Numbered from the stretch's first letter, positions 17,753 to 26,988 are shown. The stretch: DNA of 64,000 bases from an uncultured Flaviramulus sp. (GCA_947487155.1 CANKVS010000001.1:148869-212868), one strand, 5' to 3'. Notes: generated by a model not told the origin, from the sequence alone. Numbers and translations: made by a program.

Positions 17753-19774
17753 TTAGTATTTTACAATCTTTTTTACAATAGATTTTTCACTATTCAGAAT
17801 AAAAACTCGTAAGTAATACACTCCTGAAGATAGAAGCGAAAGATCTATATGTTCCTGTTCAGTACTCAATACTTTTTTACCAATACCATCATAGATTATA
17901 ATTGTTTGAATATCTCCCTCTGGCACCATCAATCTAATAACCCCTTGACTGGGATTAGGAAATACAAAAATTTCTTCTACTTCTTCTTCAGGTATTGTCA
18001 ATGCATAATTGTGGTATTCACATGCTCCAACATCACTAATATTGTTATAAGGTCTAGCATTAAGGTAAAAATCAGTATGAATATCATCTATTAAAATTCC
18101 AGAATCAATGGCAATGCTATTCCCCTGAAGCGAAAAATCTTTATTTTCAATTGAATTGAATAATGGATTTCCATAAATTGGATTGGAATCCTTCTCTGGG
18201 GTTGTTTCTCCAATTCCATACCACAAATTACGCTCCATTGATATATTAGGATCCTGAGCTGATGCACTATAATAAACATTGGAATTGACACTAGCGTAAA
18301 TAATGTTGTTCTTTATTATTACCTGAGATTCATTAATTACTTTGTCATCATTATCAATCGCTCCGTAACTTTTTTTTGGAGGTTTTCTATTTACGTTATA
18401 AAAAGTATTATGATTAACATCAATGACATCAAAATCAGACCAAGTAAATCGTATTCCAGCGTAATCGGTATCAAATACTATATTATTATAGAATTTCAAA
18501 TCGTCTGTTCCAGCTCCAACATTCATACCATATCTACTCCCTTCGTACATAAGGTTGTGATGTATAAAGATATTTTTTAAGGAATAGCCACCAATATTAT
18601 CATGCAATTGCATAATATTTCCTCCTGAAATATCATGAACATGATTATAGGCAATTTCTCCATTATCTCCTCCTCCGTAATAGATACCATGGTTTTTTGT
18701 TCCTCCACCAATATGATGAATCCAGTTTCCAAAAATCTTAATATTAGGTGCTCCTGCAAAGGATATACCTCCACTCCTTGCCTCCCAAATCAATTGGTTT
18801 CCATTCTCGTCAAAAACATCTTCAGATGCTGCTTCCCAATGGAATAATTCATTATTTACTAGCCTCCAATTTGTGGCATTATTTTGTGGATTAATTGGAC
18901 CATCTTTTACTGTTTCATTACCGCCTTCAATTTTCATATTTGCAATAACCACAAAATTGCCATAATCTCTAAAAGCACTACTTGGACCATGGAATCCACC
19001 ATACGTATTGGGTTGCGGTACTATACGTACTTCTTCTCCGGGATACCCTATAAAAGTGTAATACCCATTTTCTGGTTCACCATTTGGTTGTGTTCCTGTT
19101 AACATATTGGAAATTCGAAAAAAGCGATTGGCATACCCAACATCATTCCATACACCTCCTCTTAAAACTATAAAATCACCTGGTGATGCAGCTCCAAATG
19201 CTCCCGAATATAAACTGGATGCTGTTTGTACATATCTCCATGGTTTTGTAATATCATTTGCTACAGCAGTTTGGTCGTTTCCATTTACTGGGTCAACATA
19301 CAGAATATTTCCAGGTTGAATGATAAAAGTATGGTCTGTATTCGAAGATTTATTTTTAACCTCTAGTCGAATAGGTAACTCTACTCCATAGGGAGCATTT
19401 GCAAGTTGACCAATTTGCACAGTAATTTGTTTTAGCTTTTTATATGGTAGAAAGGGCTGTGAAACGGCATCTCCAATAAATTTATAATCAGCAATTTCAA
19501 TTTCATTGATATAAACTTTGGTCGATATTCCTAGTTCATTTAAACTTCCAAAGTTCAATCCAAATAAGGATAGATACGCTCCATTGTTATTCTCTCCACC
19601 ATTATTGGGGCCAGAAATCACGTCCGTAAACAAAATCTCTGGTGGTCTATGGTCTTGTTGAGCCAAGACTTTGCCCCAAACAAGGGGCAATATTACAAAC
19701 CAAATAACGCTTTTAAATAAAAACAATGGTTTGTATGACACCTCTGAATTGAATTCTAATAGCTTTTCTTTCAT
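17753..19774 (-). CDS. Secreted parallel beta-helix protein with type IX sorting domain
   Basis: 673 aa. A signal peptide is at residues about 20-40 (ends VLAQQ). An N-terminal IPT/Ig-like region follows, then a right-handed beta-helix (about 160-560) with repeated N-rich turns such as IFIHHNLMYEGSRYGMNVG and VDVNHNTFYNV. The C-terminal part holds a sorting domain with VFPNPSQGVIRL and a closing YYLRV...KKIVKY. Beta-helix proteins of this kind are often polysaccharide lyases or binding proteins, but I see no catalytic set that fixes the substrate. Type IX export to the surface is well supported. It starts one base after the DUF2938 stop. Confidence 0.8.
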   Translation of the reverse strand: MKEKLLEFNSEVSYKPLFLFKSVIWFVILPLVWGKVLAQQDHRPPEILFTDVISGPNNGGENNNGAYLSLFGLNFGSLNELGISTKVYINEIEIADYKFIGDAVSQPFLPYKKLKQITVQIGQLANAPYGVELPIRLEVKNKSSNTDHTFIIQPGNILYVDPVNGNDQTAVANDITKPWRYVQTASSLYSGAFGAASPGDFIVLRGGVWNDVGYANRFFRISNMLTGTQPNGEPENGYYTFIGYPGEEVRIVPQPNTYGGFHGPSSAFRDYGNFVVIANMKIEGGNETVKDGPINPQNNATNWRLVNNELFHWEAASEDVFDENGNQLIWEARSGGISFAGAPNIKIFGNWIHHIGGGTKNHGIYYGGGDNGEIAYNHVHDISGGNIMQLHDNIGGYSLKNIFIHHNLMYEGSRYGMNVGAGTDDLKFYNNIVFDTDYAGIRFTWSDFDVIDVNHNTFYNVNRKPPKKSYGAIDNDDKVINESQVIIKNNIIYASVNSNVYYSASAQDPNISMERNLWYGIGETTPEKDSNPIYGNPLFNSIENKDFSLQGNSIAIDSGILIDDIHTDFYLNARPYNNISDVGACEYHNYALTIPEEEVEEIFVFPNPSQGVIRLMVPEGDIQTIIIYDGIGKKVLSTEQEHIDLSLLSSGVYYLRVFILNSEKSIVKKIVKY

Positions 19775-19775
19775 T

Positions 19776-20276
19776 TTACAAGGCTCCGTTTTTCGATAAA
19801 AAATAATTCATCAAAATAGCTGATAGATATAACCCAATTCCATAAATCAGATGCGCCATAAAGCTTTTCAGTCTAAGTGTGTCCGGTTCGGGTACGTTAG
19901 CTCCTGCCACACCCAACCCAAAAGCAGGTTGCATTAGGAAAAATGGTGCTACTATCGTAATAAGACCTATCAGTATTGCAGGAAAAAGAGTAGGCTTTTC
20001 GAACCAGGATTTTCCATAAATCAATAGAAACAAAAATGCAAAAGCAATACCAATAAAATAATGTGATGCCCAACCTAAGGCTAATTCATTTTTTATAGGG
20101 GCGGCATCCGTAATTTTATTATGGAAAAATTTTCCATTGGAAAAATTCCCTACCCATCTACCAACAAACCGATAATCCAACGAACTTACTCTAAAAAGAC
20201 TAAGAATATAACTCCATACATCCATAGCAAATGTCGCTCCTATACCGACTAGAAGTGTTTTGATTACAATATTCAT
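19776..20276 (-). CDS. DUF2938-like integral membrane protein
   Basis: 166 aa with four or five hydrophobic segments and the family-like sequences GIGATFAMDVWSY (residues 12-24), WASHYFIGIAFAF and FGLGVAGANVPEPDTLRLKSFMAHLIYG. This matches DUF2938 membrane proteins of unknown function. It is the promoter-proximal gene of the operon that continues with the beta-helix protein, the dehydrogenase and the ABM-like gene, and lies downstream of the AraC regulator on the same strand. Confidence 0.7.
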   Translation of the reverse strand: MNIVIKTLLVGIGATFAMDVWSYILSLFRVSSLDYRFVGRWVGNFSNGKFFHNKITDAAPIKNELALGWASHYFIGIAFAFLFLLIYGKSWFEKPTLFPAILIGLITIVAPFFLMQPAFGLGVAGANVPEPDTLRLKSFMAHLIYGIGLYLSAILMNYFLSKNGAL

Positions 20277-20407
20277 AATATTTAGTTTTATTTATTCTCA
20301 ACAGTATTCATCAAGTACTTTTTTGTACTGTAGAGATTAATATGAATTTGTAAAATTACTAGGAAAGAGTCCCTTGAAATTAGGACAAAAATGTAATAAG
20401 ATTGGAC

Positions 20408-21265
20408 TTATTTAAATTTTTGGCGATATGCCTTTGGCGAATGCCCTGTTTGTTTTTTAAATAGTCTCGCGAAATAAGAAATATCATCATACCCAAGATA
20501 AAAAGCTATTTGATTGATTTGAAATGAGGTTGCTAATAGATAGCGTTTGGCCTCTAGTATCACCCTATCCTTTATGACTTGTGAGCAGGTTCTACCTAAA
20601 GTAGTTTTTACAATGGTATTAAGCTGAAATTTTGACAATTTCATTAACTCCGCATATTGGGATACTTGTTTTTTATTTGATATATGCTCATCTAAGAGTA
20701 ACATAAGTTCTTCAATGCGTTCTTGTTCATATTTAACCTCTTTTGGATATTCGATCTGATCTAAACTCCGACTGAGTAAATTAAATACTATACTTAGATT
20801 AGCCCTGATAACTTCTTCGTATCCTTTTTCTTTGTTCGCACATTCTCTAAATATTGTTTTTAATGGCTGATATATCCTTTTAAACTCTTTCTTTTCAAAT
20901 TGATATAAATCCGGAGCACTGACCTCACGGAGCAACCGAGTCAATGATTTTCTATTCTCATGATAAGCATCGTCACTAAAAAGTAATAAATATCCAACAC
21001 TTATAGCATCCAAAGTTATTTGATGAACCTGTCCTGGTTTAATAAAATACACGGAGTAATCGGCAATCTTATACTCTACAAAATCTATTTTATGCGTTCC
21101 TTTACCTTTTTTCAATACGAGTATAAAAAAGAAATCATGTCGATGCAAAGGTTCAACCATTGCCTTTCCATCTAACTTTCTACGAATATCCTGTATGCTA
21201 AACCGCTCATGGAACGCATAGACTTTATTTACATTTATTTTTCTAACAGGAATATTACGATTCAT
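20408..21265 (-). CDS. AraC-family transcriptional regulator with cupin sensor
   Basis: 285 aa. The N-terminal half is a cupin-like sensing domain (HRHDFFFILVLKKGKGTH, about residues 42-59). The C-terminal 100 residues form the double AraC HTH, ending with the characteristic QIAFYLGYDDISYFARLFKKQTGHSPKAYR. It probably senses a small molecule and controls the DUF2938 operon 131 bp downstream or the cupin gene upstream. Its target is inferred from proximity. Confidence 0.9.
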   Translation of the reverse strand: MNRNIPVRKINVNKVYAFHERFSIQDIRRKLDGKAMVEPLHRHDFFFILVLKKGKGTHKIDFVEYKIADYSVYFIKPGQVHQITLDAISVGYLLLFSDDAYHENRKSLTRLLREVSAPDLYQFEKKEFKRIYQPLKTIFRECANKEKGYEEVIRANLSIVFNLLSRSLDQIEYPKEVKYEQERIEELMLLLDEHISNKKQVSQYAELMKLSKFQLNTIVKTTLGRTCSQVIKDRVILEAKRYLLATSFQINQIAFYLGYDDISYFARLFKKQTGHSPKAYRQKFK

Positions 21266-21334
21266 TCAATAACTTAAATAGATTCAAATAATACTAATAA
21301 TTGTCGGTTTTACATCTAAAAACTTATATTCATT

Positions 21335-21826
21335 TTAAGAATTGGGCATTTCCGTATTGATTTCCTTAACGCCATATTCTTCGGATAAAATAGGGCATTG
21401 CGCACTATAATCGTTCTTCATGTTTGTAACATTATAGTTTTCATCTATAATTGTTCCATTCTTCAACGTCATTTCTTCAATTCCTGCCGAACTATAGAAC
21501 AAGAGCATTCGTGAAACTTTATTAGTATTATTTCTAAAACCTCTTATTTCATGTGGAGCACAAGAAACAAAATCTTCCTTTTTGGCATTTATCTTTTCAT
21601 CTTTTAAATAAAAAGTGACTTCGCCTTCTAAAATAAAAAAAGCCTCATCTTCTCGTGTGTGAATATGATACGGTGCACCTTGTCCTGGCTCCAATATAGC
21701 TTCCATTAATGAATATCGATTATCTGTTTTTTCACCTCCTGCAATAATCCTGTATTTGTTGCCGGTCGACAATACATATGTACCATCACTTGCTCGACAC
21801 GTAAAAGTTTCTTTGTCTTTTTTCAT
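21335..21826 (-). CDS. Cupin-domain protein
   Basis: 163 aa, single cupin barrel. Motif 1 is in GQGAPYHIHTREDEAFFILEGEVTFYL (His-x-His and Glu ligands, about residues 48-75) and motif 2 near APHEIRGFRNN (about 90-100). Quercetinase-like and polyketide-cyclase-like cupins look like this, but no substrate can be deduced. It lies 69 bp upstream of araC on the same strand, and may be co-transcribed. Confidence 0.75.
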   Translation of the reverse strand: MKKDKETFTCRASDGTYVLSTGNKYRIIAGGEKTDNRYSLMEAILEPGQGAPYHIHTREDEAFFILEGEVTFYLKDEKINAKKEDFVSCAPHEIRGFRNNTNKVSRMLLFYSSAGIEEMTLKNGTIIDENYNVTNMKNDYSAQCPILSEEYGVKEINTEMPNS

Positions 21827-22047
21827 TAGATAATATCATATTTTAATACAAAATTACTGAACAATCCCTCCAAAAAATAGGATTATTATATAGTTTCATG
21901 GGACTTATGAAAGGTACTATATTTCGATAAAACTACTTAGCCAAATTGATGCTAACGCTACTTAAAAAGTCCTTAAACAAAATTCAAATCCTCTTTATTT
22001 CTAACCTCTACATTTAAAATAATAATGCTGGAACCTGTCTTGTTCTT

Positions 22048-23493
22048 TTATTCATTTTTAAAAATAGATTTCACTTCCCTATAAACTCGTTCAAAGTTAG
22101 CTTCTAAAGCTATTTTAGTGTATTCTCTATTTTGTTTTGGAAGTTGCATTTCAATCTTAGGGAGTTTAAACCGTACTTTACGATCCTTACCATCAGCAAA
22201 AGTGATAAACTCTCCTTGTTTTAACCTAAAAAAGATATCTGCCCTACGTTTTGGCACTTCCTTTTCACCCTTCGTAATTCTAGCATCCCAAGAAAGCCCT
22301 GTTCCCTTACTCACACTTTTGGTCGGGTTTTTTACTAATTCAAAAAAGCGTTCATAGTATTTTGCTGTATCTGGGTCATTCACTTTACCAAAAAATTGAT
22401 ATGATAGATTGCTTAATATGGCCTTACTGGCCTTATCTCCATACATCATATCATTTTGAATTTTGTCTTGCATTACATAAATCGTCGCAATATTATAGCT
22501 GCGCAAAGTGGCAGGAATACGATGCATGTTTAATAATCGAATCGTTGGAGCTTCTTCCATCATCAGAAATGATGGATTAGCATTTCTAACACTCATTTGT
22601 TTGGTTATGGTATGAACAACGGTTGCAATAATAGGGGAATAGGCGGTTTCATATTTAGGATTATTTATGACCGATATCACACCAGGGGTTTCTTGACTAT
22701 TAATATCCAACGGAACTTCATCTTTCGACAAAGCCATAAAAATACGTTGTGAACTAATCTTTTTAAAAGCATTAGCCAAGGTGCTTTTAACGCCAGCGGT
22801 TTGCCTATCGGAATCTTTGCCACTAATAAAGGCATCTGCCATAGCTCTAGAAGTAGTGTTACTCTCTAAAAATGCAATCAGGCTATCGGTGTCTAAAAAT
22901 TGATAAATAGCAATTAAGTGTGGTAATGTACAGTATTGAGGATACGCCGTTTTTAATTTCCATATCAAGCCACTTACCAAGCCTTCAGCAGCATCGGTAA
23001 AAAATTTGGTTGTTCCAGAACTACCTGATTCCTTTTGTTCCAACAGATTTTCAATCAATACCCTTGATACTTCATTGACACTTTCTTCATTTTCCATATA
23101 ACGTGGCGCAATAGGATTTACGCAATTATAAATCTTATCAAACGAAATAATATAGAAAGGAGTATCTTGAGCATTAAATAACGGATAAGCGATTTCTGTG
23201 AGTTCAAAATTTTTATAATCATGGATTACACCACAAAAGGAATGCTTACTGAAATGCTCTAAAAAATTAAAAACGACACTTTCTGTTTTTCCGCTACCTG
23301 CTGAACCAATTACTGAAGCCCCTCTTTTTATATTATCGATTTTAAACTTCCCTGATTTGATTTTAAACTTAACTTGATATCTAGAATTAATAGCTTTGTT
23401 TGTCTCTTCATGTAGAAAAACATAAAGCACAATTCCTATCATCAATAAAGGGATAACAAGGTAAAGAATGATATGTGGTATAGACCCATTCAT
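22048..23493 (-). CDS. Type IV coupling ATPase for mobilization (TraD/VirD4/MobC-like)
   Basis: 481 aa. Two closely spaced features at the N-terminus are a membrane segment (residues about 8-28) and Walker A GSAGSGKT (63-70); Walker B is in FLMMEEAP (about 313-320). Coupling proteins pass the relaxase-DNA complex to the mating channel. It overlaps the relaxase gene by 4 bp (ATGA), the standard order bfmA-mobB-coupling ATPase of Bacteroidota mobilizable elements. It is shorter than full VirD4 proteins, as is common for such mobilization-type ATPases. Confidence 0.85.
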   Translation of the reverse strand: MNGSIPHIILYLVIPLLMIGIVLYVFLHEETNKAINSRYQVKFKIKSGKFKIDNIKRGASVIGSAGSGKTESVVFNFLEHFSKHSFCGVIHDYKNFELTEIAYPLFNAQDTPFYIISFDKIYNCVNPIAPRYMENEESVNEVSRVLIENLLEQKESGSSGTTKFFTDAAEGLVSGLIWKLKTAYPQYCTLPHLIAIYQFLDTDSLIAFLESNTTSRAMADAFISGKDSDRQTAGVKSTLANAFKKISSQRIFMALSKDEVPLDINSQETPGVISVINNPKYETAYSPIIATVVHTITKQMSVRNANPSFLMMEEAPTIRLLNMHRIPATLRSYNIATIYVMQDKIQNDMMYGDKASKAILSNLSYQFFGKVNDPDTAKYYERFFELVKNPTKSVSKGTGLSWDARITKGEKEVPKRRADIFFRLKQGEFITFADGKDRKVRFKLPKIEMQLPKQNREYTKIALEANFERVYREVKSIFKNE

Positions 23494-24518
23494 ATGCCTA
23501 TTGAACCTGAATTTATAGCTACATCTACGCCCTTTTTAAGTTTTTTTATGGCTTTGATTGCTAGCTGAACCTTATTGGTTGGAATATTCATCATCGGTAC
23601 TCCAGATTTTCCTAAGATTTTAAAAGCTGCTGCTTTTTCACTCGCTGGCAAACCAGAAAGAATAGAAAAATAGAGTTTTGGATTTTTTATAAAATCCTTC
23701 TTGGCTTTGTAGGTTTCGGCATAGTTTCTTTTGTAACCAAATGTCTTGTCAAATGTCTTTTCTGCTTTTTCAAAAAAAGCATCACGATTAAAACCACGTT
23801 TTATGTTTTTCCCATTCATCATGACATCCGAAGCTTTGTATTTACTTCCAGGAGACAAACTCACCGAGTTAGATGCATCCTTTCGACTAACTATAATATG
23901 AATATGGCTTTGGTTTCCTTCTTTCTGCATTCCTTGTACGATGCGTTTTCCATTTTGTTGATGTGGTGCTTCTCCTTCTAATTGGGTTATTTTTTCTTTT
24001 AAGCTCTTTATATCACCCATTAATTCACCTCGCTCAATTTTCCGAATGACTTGTTTATGCTGCAGTATTTTTGTGGCAAAAGGTTGGTTTTCTTTAACCT
24101 GAAAATCCGTTCCCTTGAACTTTCGTTGGTGCTCTATTTTTGCAAAATATTTTATGTCGTCAACTGTTACAGTTCTGCCATTGATTTCTCTATTGAAAGA
24201 TGAAGCGTAATTTTTCATCAGTTCACGTGTATATACTTTTAGGTCTTGACTACTATTCTGTAATCGTTTTAATTCGTACTTACTTGGATTTATGGTAATA
24301 GAGTAAAACTTGGGTTCGGTCTTTTTTAATTTCGCCTTGTTTCCATCAATCTCTTTAACCACATCTTTTGCACTAATTTCATCTCCATATTGATTAAAAA
24401 AATGTTCCATGTATTCTTGTTCCAAACCTTGATTTTCTTTTTCAAGATAGTCCACAAAATCACCTGAACTCTGAGAATAAGAGCTGCCTAATTTTTGTGG
24501 TGTGATAGTTATGTACAT
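23490..24518 (-). CDS. mobB: MobB-family relaxase (DUF5712-like)
   Basis: 342 aa. The histidine motif of the relaxase is in SHIHIIVSRKD (residues about 204-214), and KFYSITINPSKYE and FAKIEHQRKFKG are typical of the Bacteroidota MobB group. The protein nicks oriT and stays linked to the transferred strand through a tyrosine that I cannot assign with certainty. It lies 10 bp downstream of the BfmA-like gene and is coupled to the coupling ATPase. Full length; no sign of decay. Confidence 0.85.
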   Translation of the reverse strand: MYITITPQKLGSSYSQSSGDFVDYLEKENQGLEQEYMEHFFNQYGDEISAKDVVKEIDGNKAKLKKTEPKFYSITINPSKYELKRLQNSSQDLKVYTRELMKNYASSFNREINGRTVTVDDIKYFAKIEHQRKFKGTDFQVKENQPFATKILQHKQVIRKIERGELMGDIKSLKEKITQLEGEAPHQQNGKRIVQGMQKEGNQSHIHIIVSRKDASNSVSLSPGSKYKASDVMMNGKNIKRGFNRDAFFEKAEKTFDKTFGYKRNYAETYKAKKDFIKNPKLYFSILSGLPASEKAAAFKILGKSGVPMMNIPTNKVQLAIKAIKKLKKGVDVAINSGSIGI

Positions 24519-24528
24519 TTTAATAGTA

Positions 24529-24930
24529 TTACAATTGGTTATCCTCTCTTAGCTTTTCTTGAAATCGAACTTTAGTTATCGTTTCGAAATTCTTCTTCTC
24601 AATTAGCTTCGGTTTTTTGTTTTCTGGTTCAGCTTCTTCAAAAAGGGATTGCATCATGGCAACTGTGGGTTTGGTTTGACTTTTCTCCATATCTCTTAAA
24701 ATGGCAATGACCGCACTTACTCTTTTTTTAATGAGGTTTTCTAAGGTGTGTATTTTTGGACCTATTGATTCTTTTGGAGAAATGCTATTGGATTCGAAAA
24801 AGTCTAACATCATTAATAATGTCATGGAATTGGATGCCCCCATTTTCTTGCTGAAAACTCGAAACTTTTTGACTATCGAGCTTTTAAAACTGATGGTGGT
24901 AAATTGTTCTTTTTCGTATCCGTTATCCAT
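24529..24930 (-). CDS. BfmA/BtgA-like mobilization accessory protein
   Basis: 133 aa with an N-terminal ribbon-helix-helix-like region (FTTISFKSSIVKKFRVFSKK, residues about 10-30) and a long charged C-terminal part. BfmA/BtgA proteins bind the origin of transfer and assist the relaxase. It is the first gene of the mob operon, right after a 430-bp noncoding stretch rich in inverted repeats, as expected for the oriT-binding partner. Confidence 0.75.
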   Translation of the reverse strand: MDNGYEKEQFTTISFKSSIVKKFRVFSKKMGASNSMTLLMMLDFFESNSISPKESIGPKIHTLENLIKKRVSAVIAILRDMEKSQTKPTVAMMQSLFEEAEPENKKPKLIEKKNFETITKVRFQEKLREDNQL

Positions 24931-25363
24931 TTTTACTTTAAAAATTGATTGATTTTATTGGGCTGAATTCCTTTTTACTCTAAAAACCAGCCCATTAAAT
25001 ATTGTTTTAATTAAATTTATTTTCTTAATAACTGTTTTTCAGTAACTTAAAAACAAGAGGCTTATCGAAACATCGCGTAGCGTGTTACCCTCTTGCTTTT
25101 CCTTTTCGTTCGCCAAAAGCGAACAAAAATCCAAACAACCTGACTAAAAAGTCAGTTGCTTTTTTCTAAATACCTAGCCTTATAAATGTATTCAATTACA
25201 TGGCAAAACTGAAACGCAGAATGATGTCAAATGCCTTGTTTTTATAGGGTTCTGTATGAATTGAAGATGAATCAAAAAATTGAATGTTAGATTTTGAAAT
25301 ACTAACTTATATTTTGGGGGAAAATGAAGACCCTCGAAGATTCAAGGGTCAATAACATTTTGA
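24931..25363. other. Noncoding region with nested hairpins; candidate origin of transfer
   Basis: No gene is visible in these 433 bases. Several inverted repeats are clustered upstream of the mob operon: CAAGAGG (25054-25060) with CCTCTTG (25089-25095); inside that, AACA-T-CGC/GCG-TGTT (25069-25086); GTTCGC/GCGAAC (25108-25124); and CTGACT/AGTCAG (25140-25155). The last is followed by a T-rich run and may act as a terminator on the plus strand. Position and hairpins match oriT of mobilizable elements; the nick site is not identified. Confidence 0.5.
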
Positions 25364-25561
25364 TTAAATATTGAAAACATATTGGTAGTTGTATAAATTT
25401 TTAACCGCTTCCTCATAAAGTATAATATCATACTCTATATTGTTATGTTTTGCATAGGCTTTCAAATCTTCCCCAAACTTACTTTCCACATCGTCTTTTG
25501 AAGTGGATAACAAGCGTTGTTGAGTTTCTTCATCGAGGTTGGTATAATTCAAATAGACCAT
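25364..25561 (-). CDS. Small acidic hypothetical protein after radC
   Basis: 65 aa, acidic (many D and E), with the central stretch DVESKFGEDLKAYAKHNN. I do not recognise the family. The start lies 3 bp after the stop of the RadC gene, so it belongs to the radC operon of the element and is likely translated with it. Confidence 0.6.
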   Translation of the reverse strand: MVYLNYTNLDEETQQRLLSTSKDDVESKFGEDLKAYAKHNNIEYDIILYEEAVKNLYNYQYVFNI

Positions 25562-25564
25562 GAC

Positions 25565-26014
25565 TTAAAGCATTAAGTTATCAGCGAAACTGTAATAATC
25601 CCCATTTGGCGCAATAATTAAATGGTCAAGTACCGTTACATCGAAAAGAGCTGCTGCCTCTTTTATTTTTTCGGTTATCTTCTTGTCAGCATCACTAGGT
25701 TGTAGTTTTCCTGACGGATGATTATGAGTTAAAATTATGCCTACGGATAAGGTTTTTAGAACTACAGCAAATAATATGCGTAAATCAACTAATGTTCCCG
25801 TAATTCCACCCTGAGATAATTGATAAATCCCTTTCACTTTGTTGCTATTATTTAGCAATAAGACTTTAAAGGATTCCTGTAATTCTATGGTGTTTTTGTT
25901 CCAATGCTGATACAGTAATTTACTAGCATCCTCAGAAGATTTTATTTTTTTCCAAAAAGGTGCAGGAACACGCTCTTTATAACTAATCTGTATTTCGTTA
26001 ACTTTGTCTTTCAT
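25565..26014 (-). CDS. RadC/JAB-domain protein of the element
   Basis: 149 aa. The JAB/MPN metal motif is complete: THNHPSGKLQPSDAD (residues about 105-119), giving the His-x-His ... Asp zinc site, with a conserved glutamine-glycine region before it. RadC-like JAB proteins are frequent on Bacteroidota mobile elements; their biochemical role is unsettled and is not the once-proposed DNA repair. It lies between ssb and the small acidic gene. Confidence 0.85.
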   Translation of the reverse strand: MKDKVNEIQISYKERVPAPFWKKIKSSEDASKLLYQHWNKNTIELQESFKVLLLNNSNKVKGIYQLSQGGITGTLVDLRILFAVVLKTLSVGIILTHNHPSGKLQPSDADKKITEKIKEAAALFDVTVLDHLIIAPNGDYYSFADNLML

Positions 26015-26091
26015 TGTTCTTTTCTTTAGAGATCAATAATGAAAAAGAGGGCAGAACTTTAGCGAGCGAAGCCCTCTTTCATTTTTTTGAT

Positions 26092-26427
26092 TTACTTACT
26101 ACCCATTAATAGAATTTCATTGGCTTCTACTTCGGTAACATAGCGTTGGTTTCCGTCATTGGCGGTGTAGGTTTTTGTTTTTAATTTCCCTACTACACCA
26201 ACTTCTTTTCCTTTACCTACAAACTTTTCAATAATTTCTGCGGTTTTGCCCCAAGCAACAACAGTGTGCCAGTTGGTATCTGTTTGTTTTTCACCTTGGG
26301 CATCTTTGTAATACTCATTTGTGGCTATAGAAAAGCGAGCTACTTTTTTTCCGCTTTCTAGGTTCGTGATGGTTGGTTCTTGTCCAACGTTTCCAATTAA
26401 TTGTACGTGATTTTTAATGCTACTCAT
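26092..26427 (-). CDS. ssb: Single-stranded DNA-binding protein without acidic tail
   Basis: 111 aa of the OB-fold SSB type: the start SSIKNHVQLIGNVGQEP, NWHTVVAWGKTAE in the middle and VGKLKTKTYTANDGNQRYVTEVEANEI near the end. It stops at EILLMGSK, without the disordered linker and the acidic DxxPF tip that chromosomal SSBs use to recruit partners. Such short SSBs are common on mobile elements and probably protect the transferred strand. The gene is the first of an ssb-radC cluster in the mobilization region. Confidence 0.9.
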   Translation of the reverse strand: MSSIKNHVQLIGNVGQEPTITNLESGKKVARFSIATNEYYKDAQGEKQTDTNWHTVVAWGKTAEIIEKFVGKGKEVGVVGKLKTKTYTANDGNQRYVTEVEANEILLMGSK

Positions 26428-26988
26428 AATTATAGATTTAAAGATTAATATTCATTTATTTTAAAAGTGATTTACTTATTATATCCAGAGTGTTTTCCTT
26501 TTTTTGATTTTTTTAGTTCCACTTCCTTTTTGGATATTTTGAGATGATTTCATAGTTCGATATTTTGATTTACTTCCCATAGAGCCTTCGTTGTTACCTT
26601 TTTTTGATGCCCTGTGTGATTCAATATTCAGATTTGATAAGACGTATAAAAAAGAGCGAGGTACGAGCCTGGTTTATGCCGTAGTTCAAAACTGAATGTT
26701 GTTGTTTTGCTGACAAAAAAAGGTGATGATGGAGGCTCGGTAAGTGAATTAAAAAACTATGTGAAGTATAAAATGGAAGGAAGTGAAACTAAATGAATTA
26801 ATGAAATTCCTATCAAGTGGGCTTGATTTATTATTTAGGCTTGATTAAGAAAGGTTTCTTCCCAGAGCATCGGGAAGAGTAGTGAAATGAAAACTCTAGA
26901 TATTTATTTGGGTTCGAGATTTTTGTATTAAAACTCTTTCCCTAAAATGTTTCTTTTAGTGTTAAGAAAACACAAGAATATTGGGATT
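26428..26988. other. Noncoding region upstream of ssb with direct and inverted repeats
   Basis: In 561 bases only one tiny frame (26479-26580) is seen. It contains a 7-bp inverted repeat CGAGCCT (26664-26670) / AGGCTCG (26733-26739), a perfect hairpin TCTTCCC (26857-26863) / GGGAAGA (26872-26878), and two copies of GGCTTGATT 10 bases apart near 26819-26846. This could be a replication origin, a transfer-related site or an untranslated leader; nothing decides between them. Confidence 0.4.
26479..26580 (-). CDS. Possible 33-aa basic peptide upstream of ssb
   Basis: An ATG at 26580 opens a 33-codon frame (start MGSKSKYRTMKSSQN) with about one-third Lys/Arg and no acidic residue, ending in TAA at 26479-26481, 51 bp before the ssb start. 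In frame, the reading continues upstream to about 26685 without a stop. It may be a small nucleic-acid-binding peptide or chance. Confidence 0.25.
   Translation of the reverse strand: MGSKSKYRTMKSSQNIQKGSGTKKIKKRKTLWI

Noticed and set aside
22048..24930. Complete conjugative transfer system
   Set aside because: Only mobilization genes are seen; no mating-pair formation genes of the tra type are present in the window.
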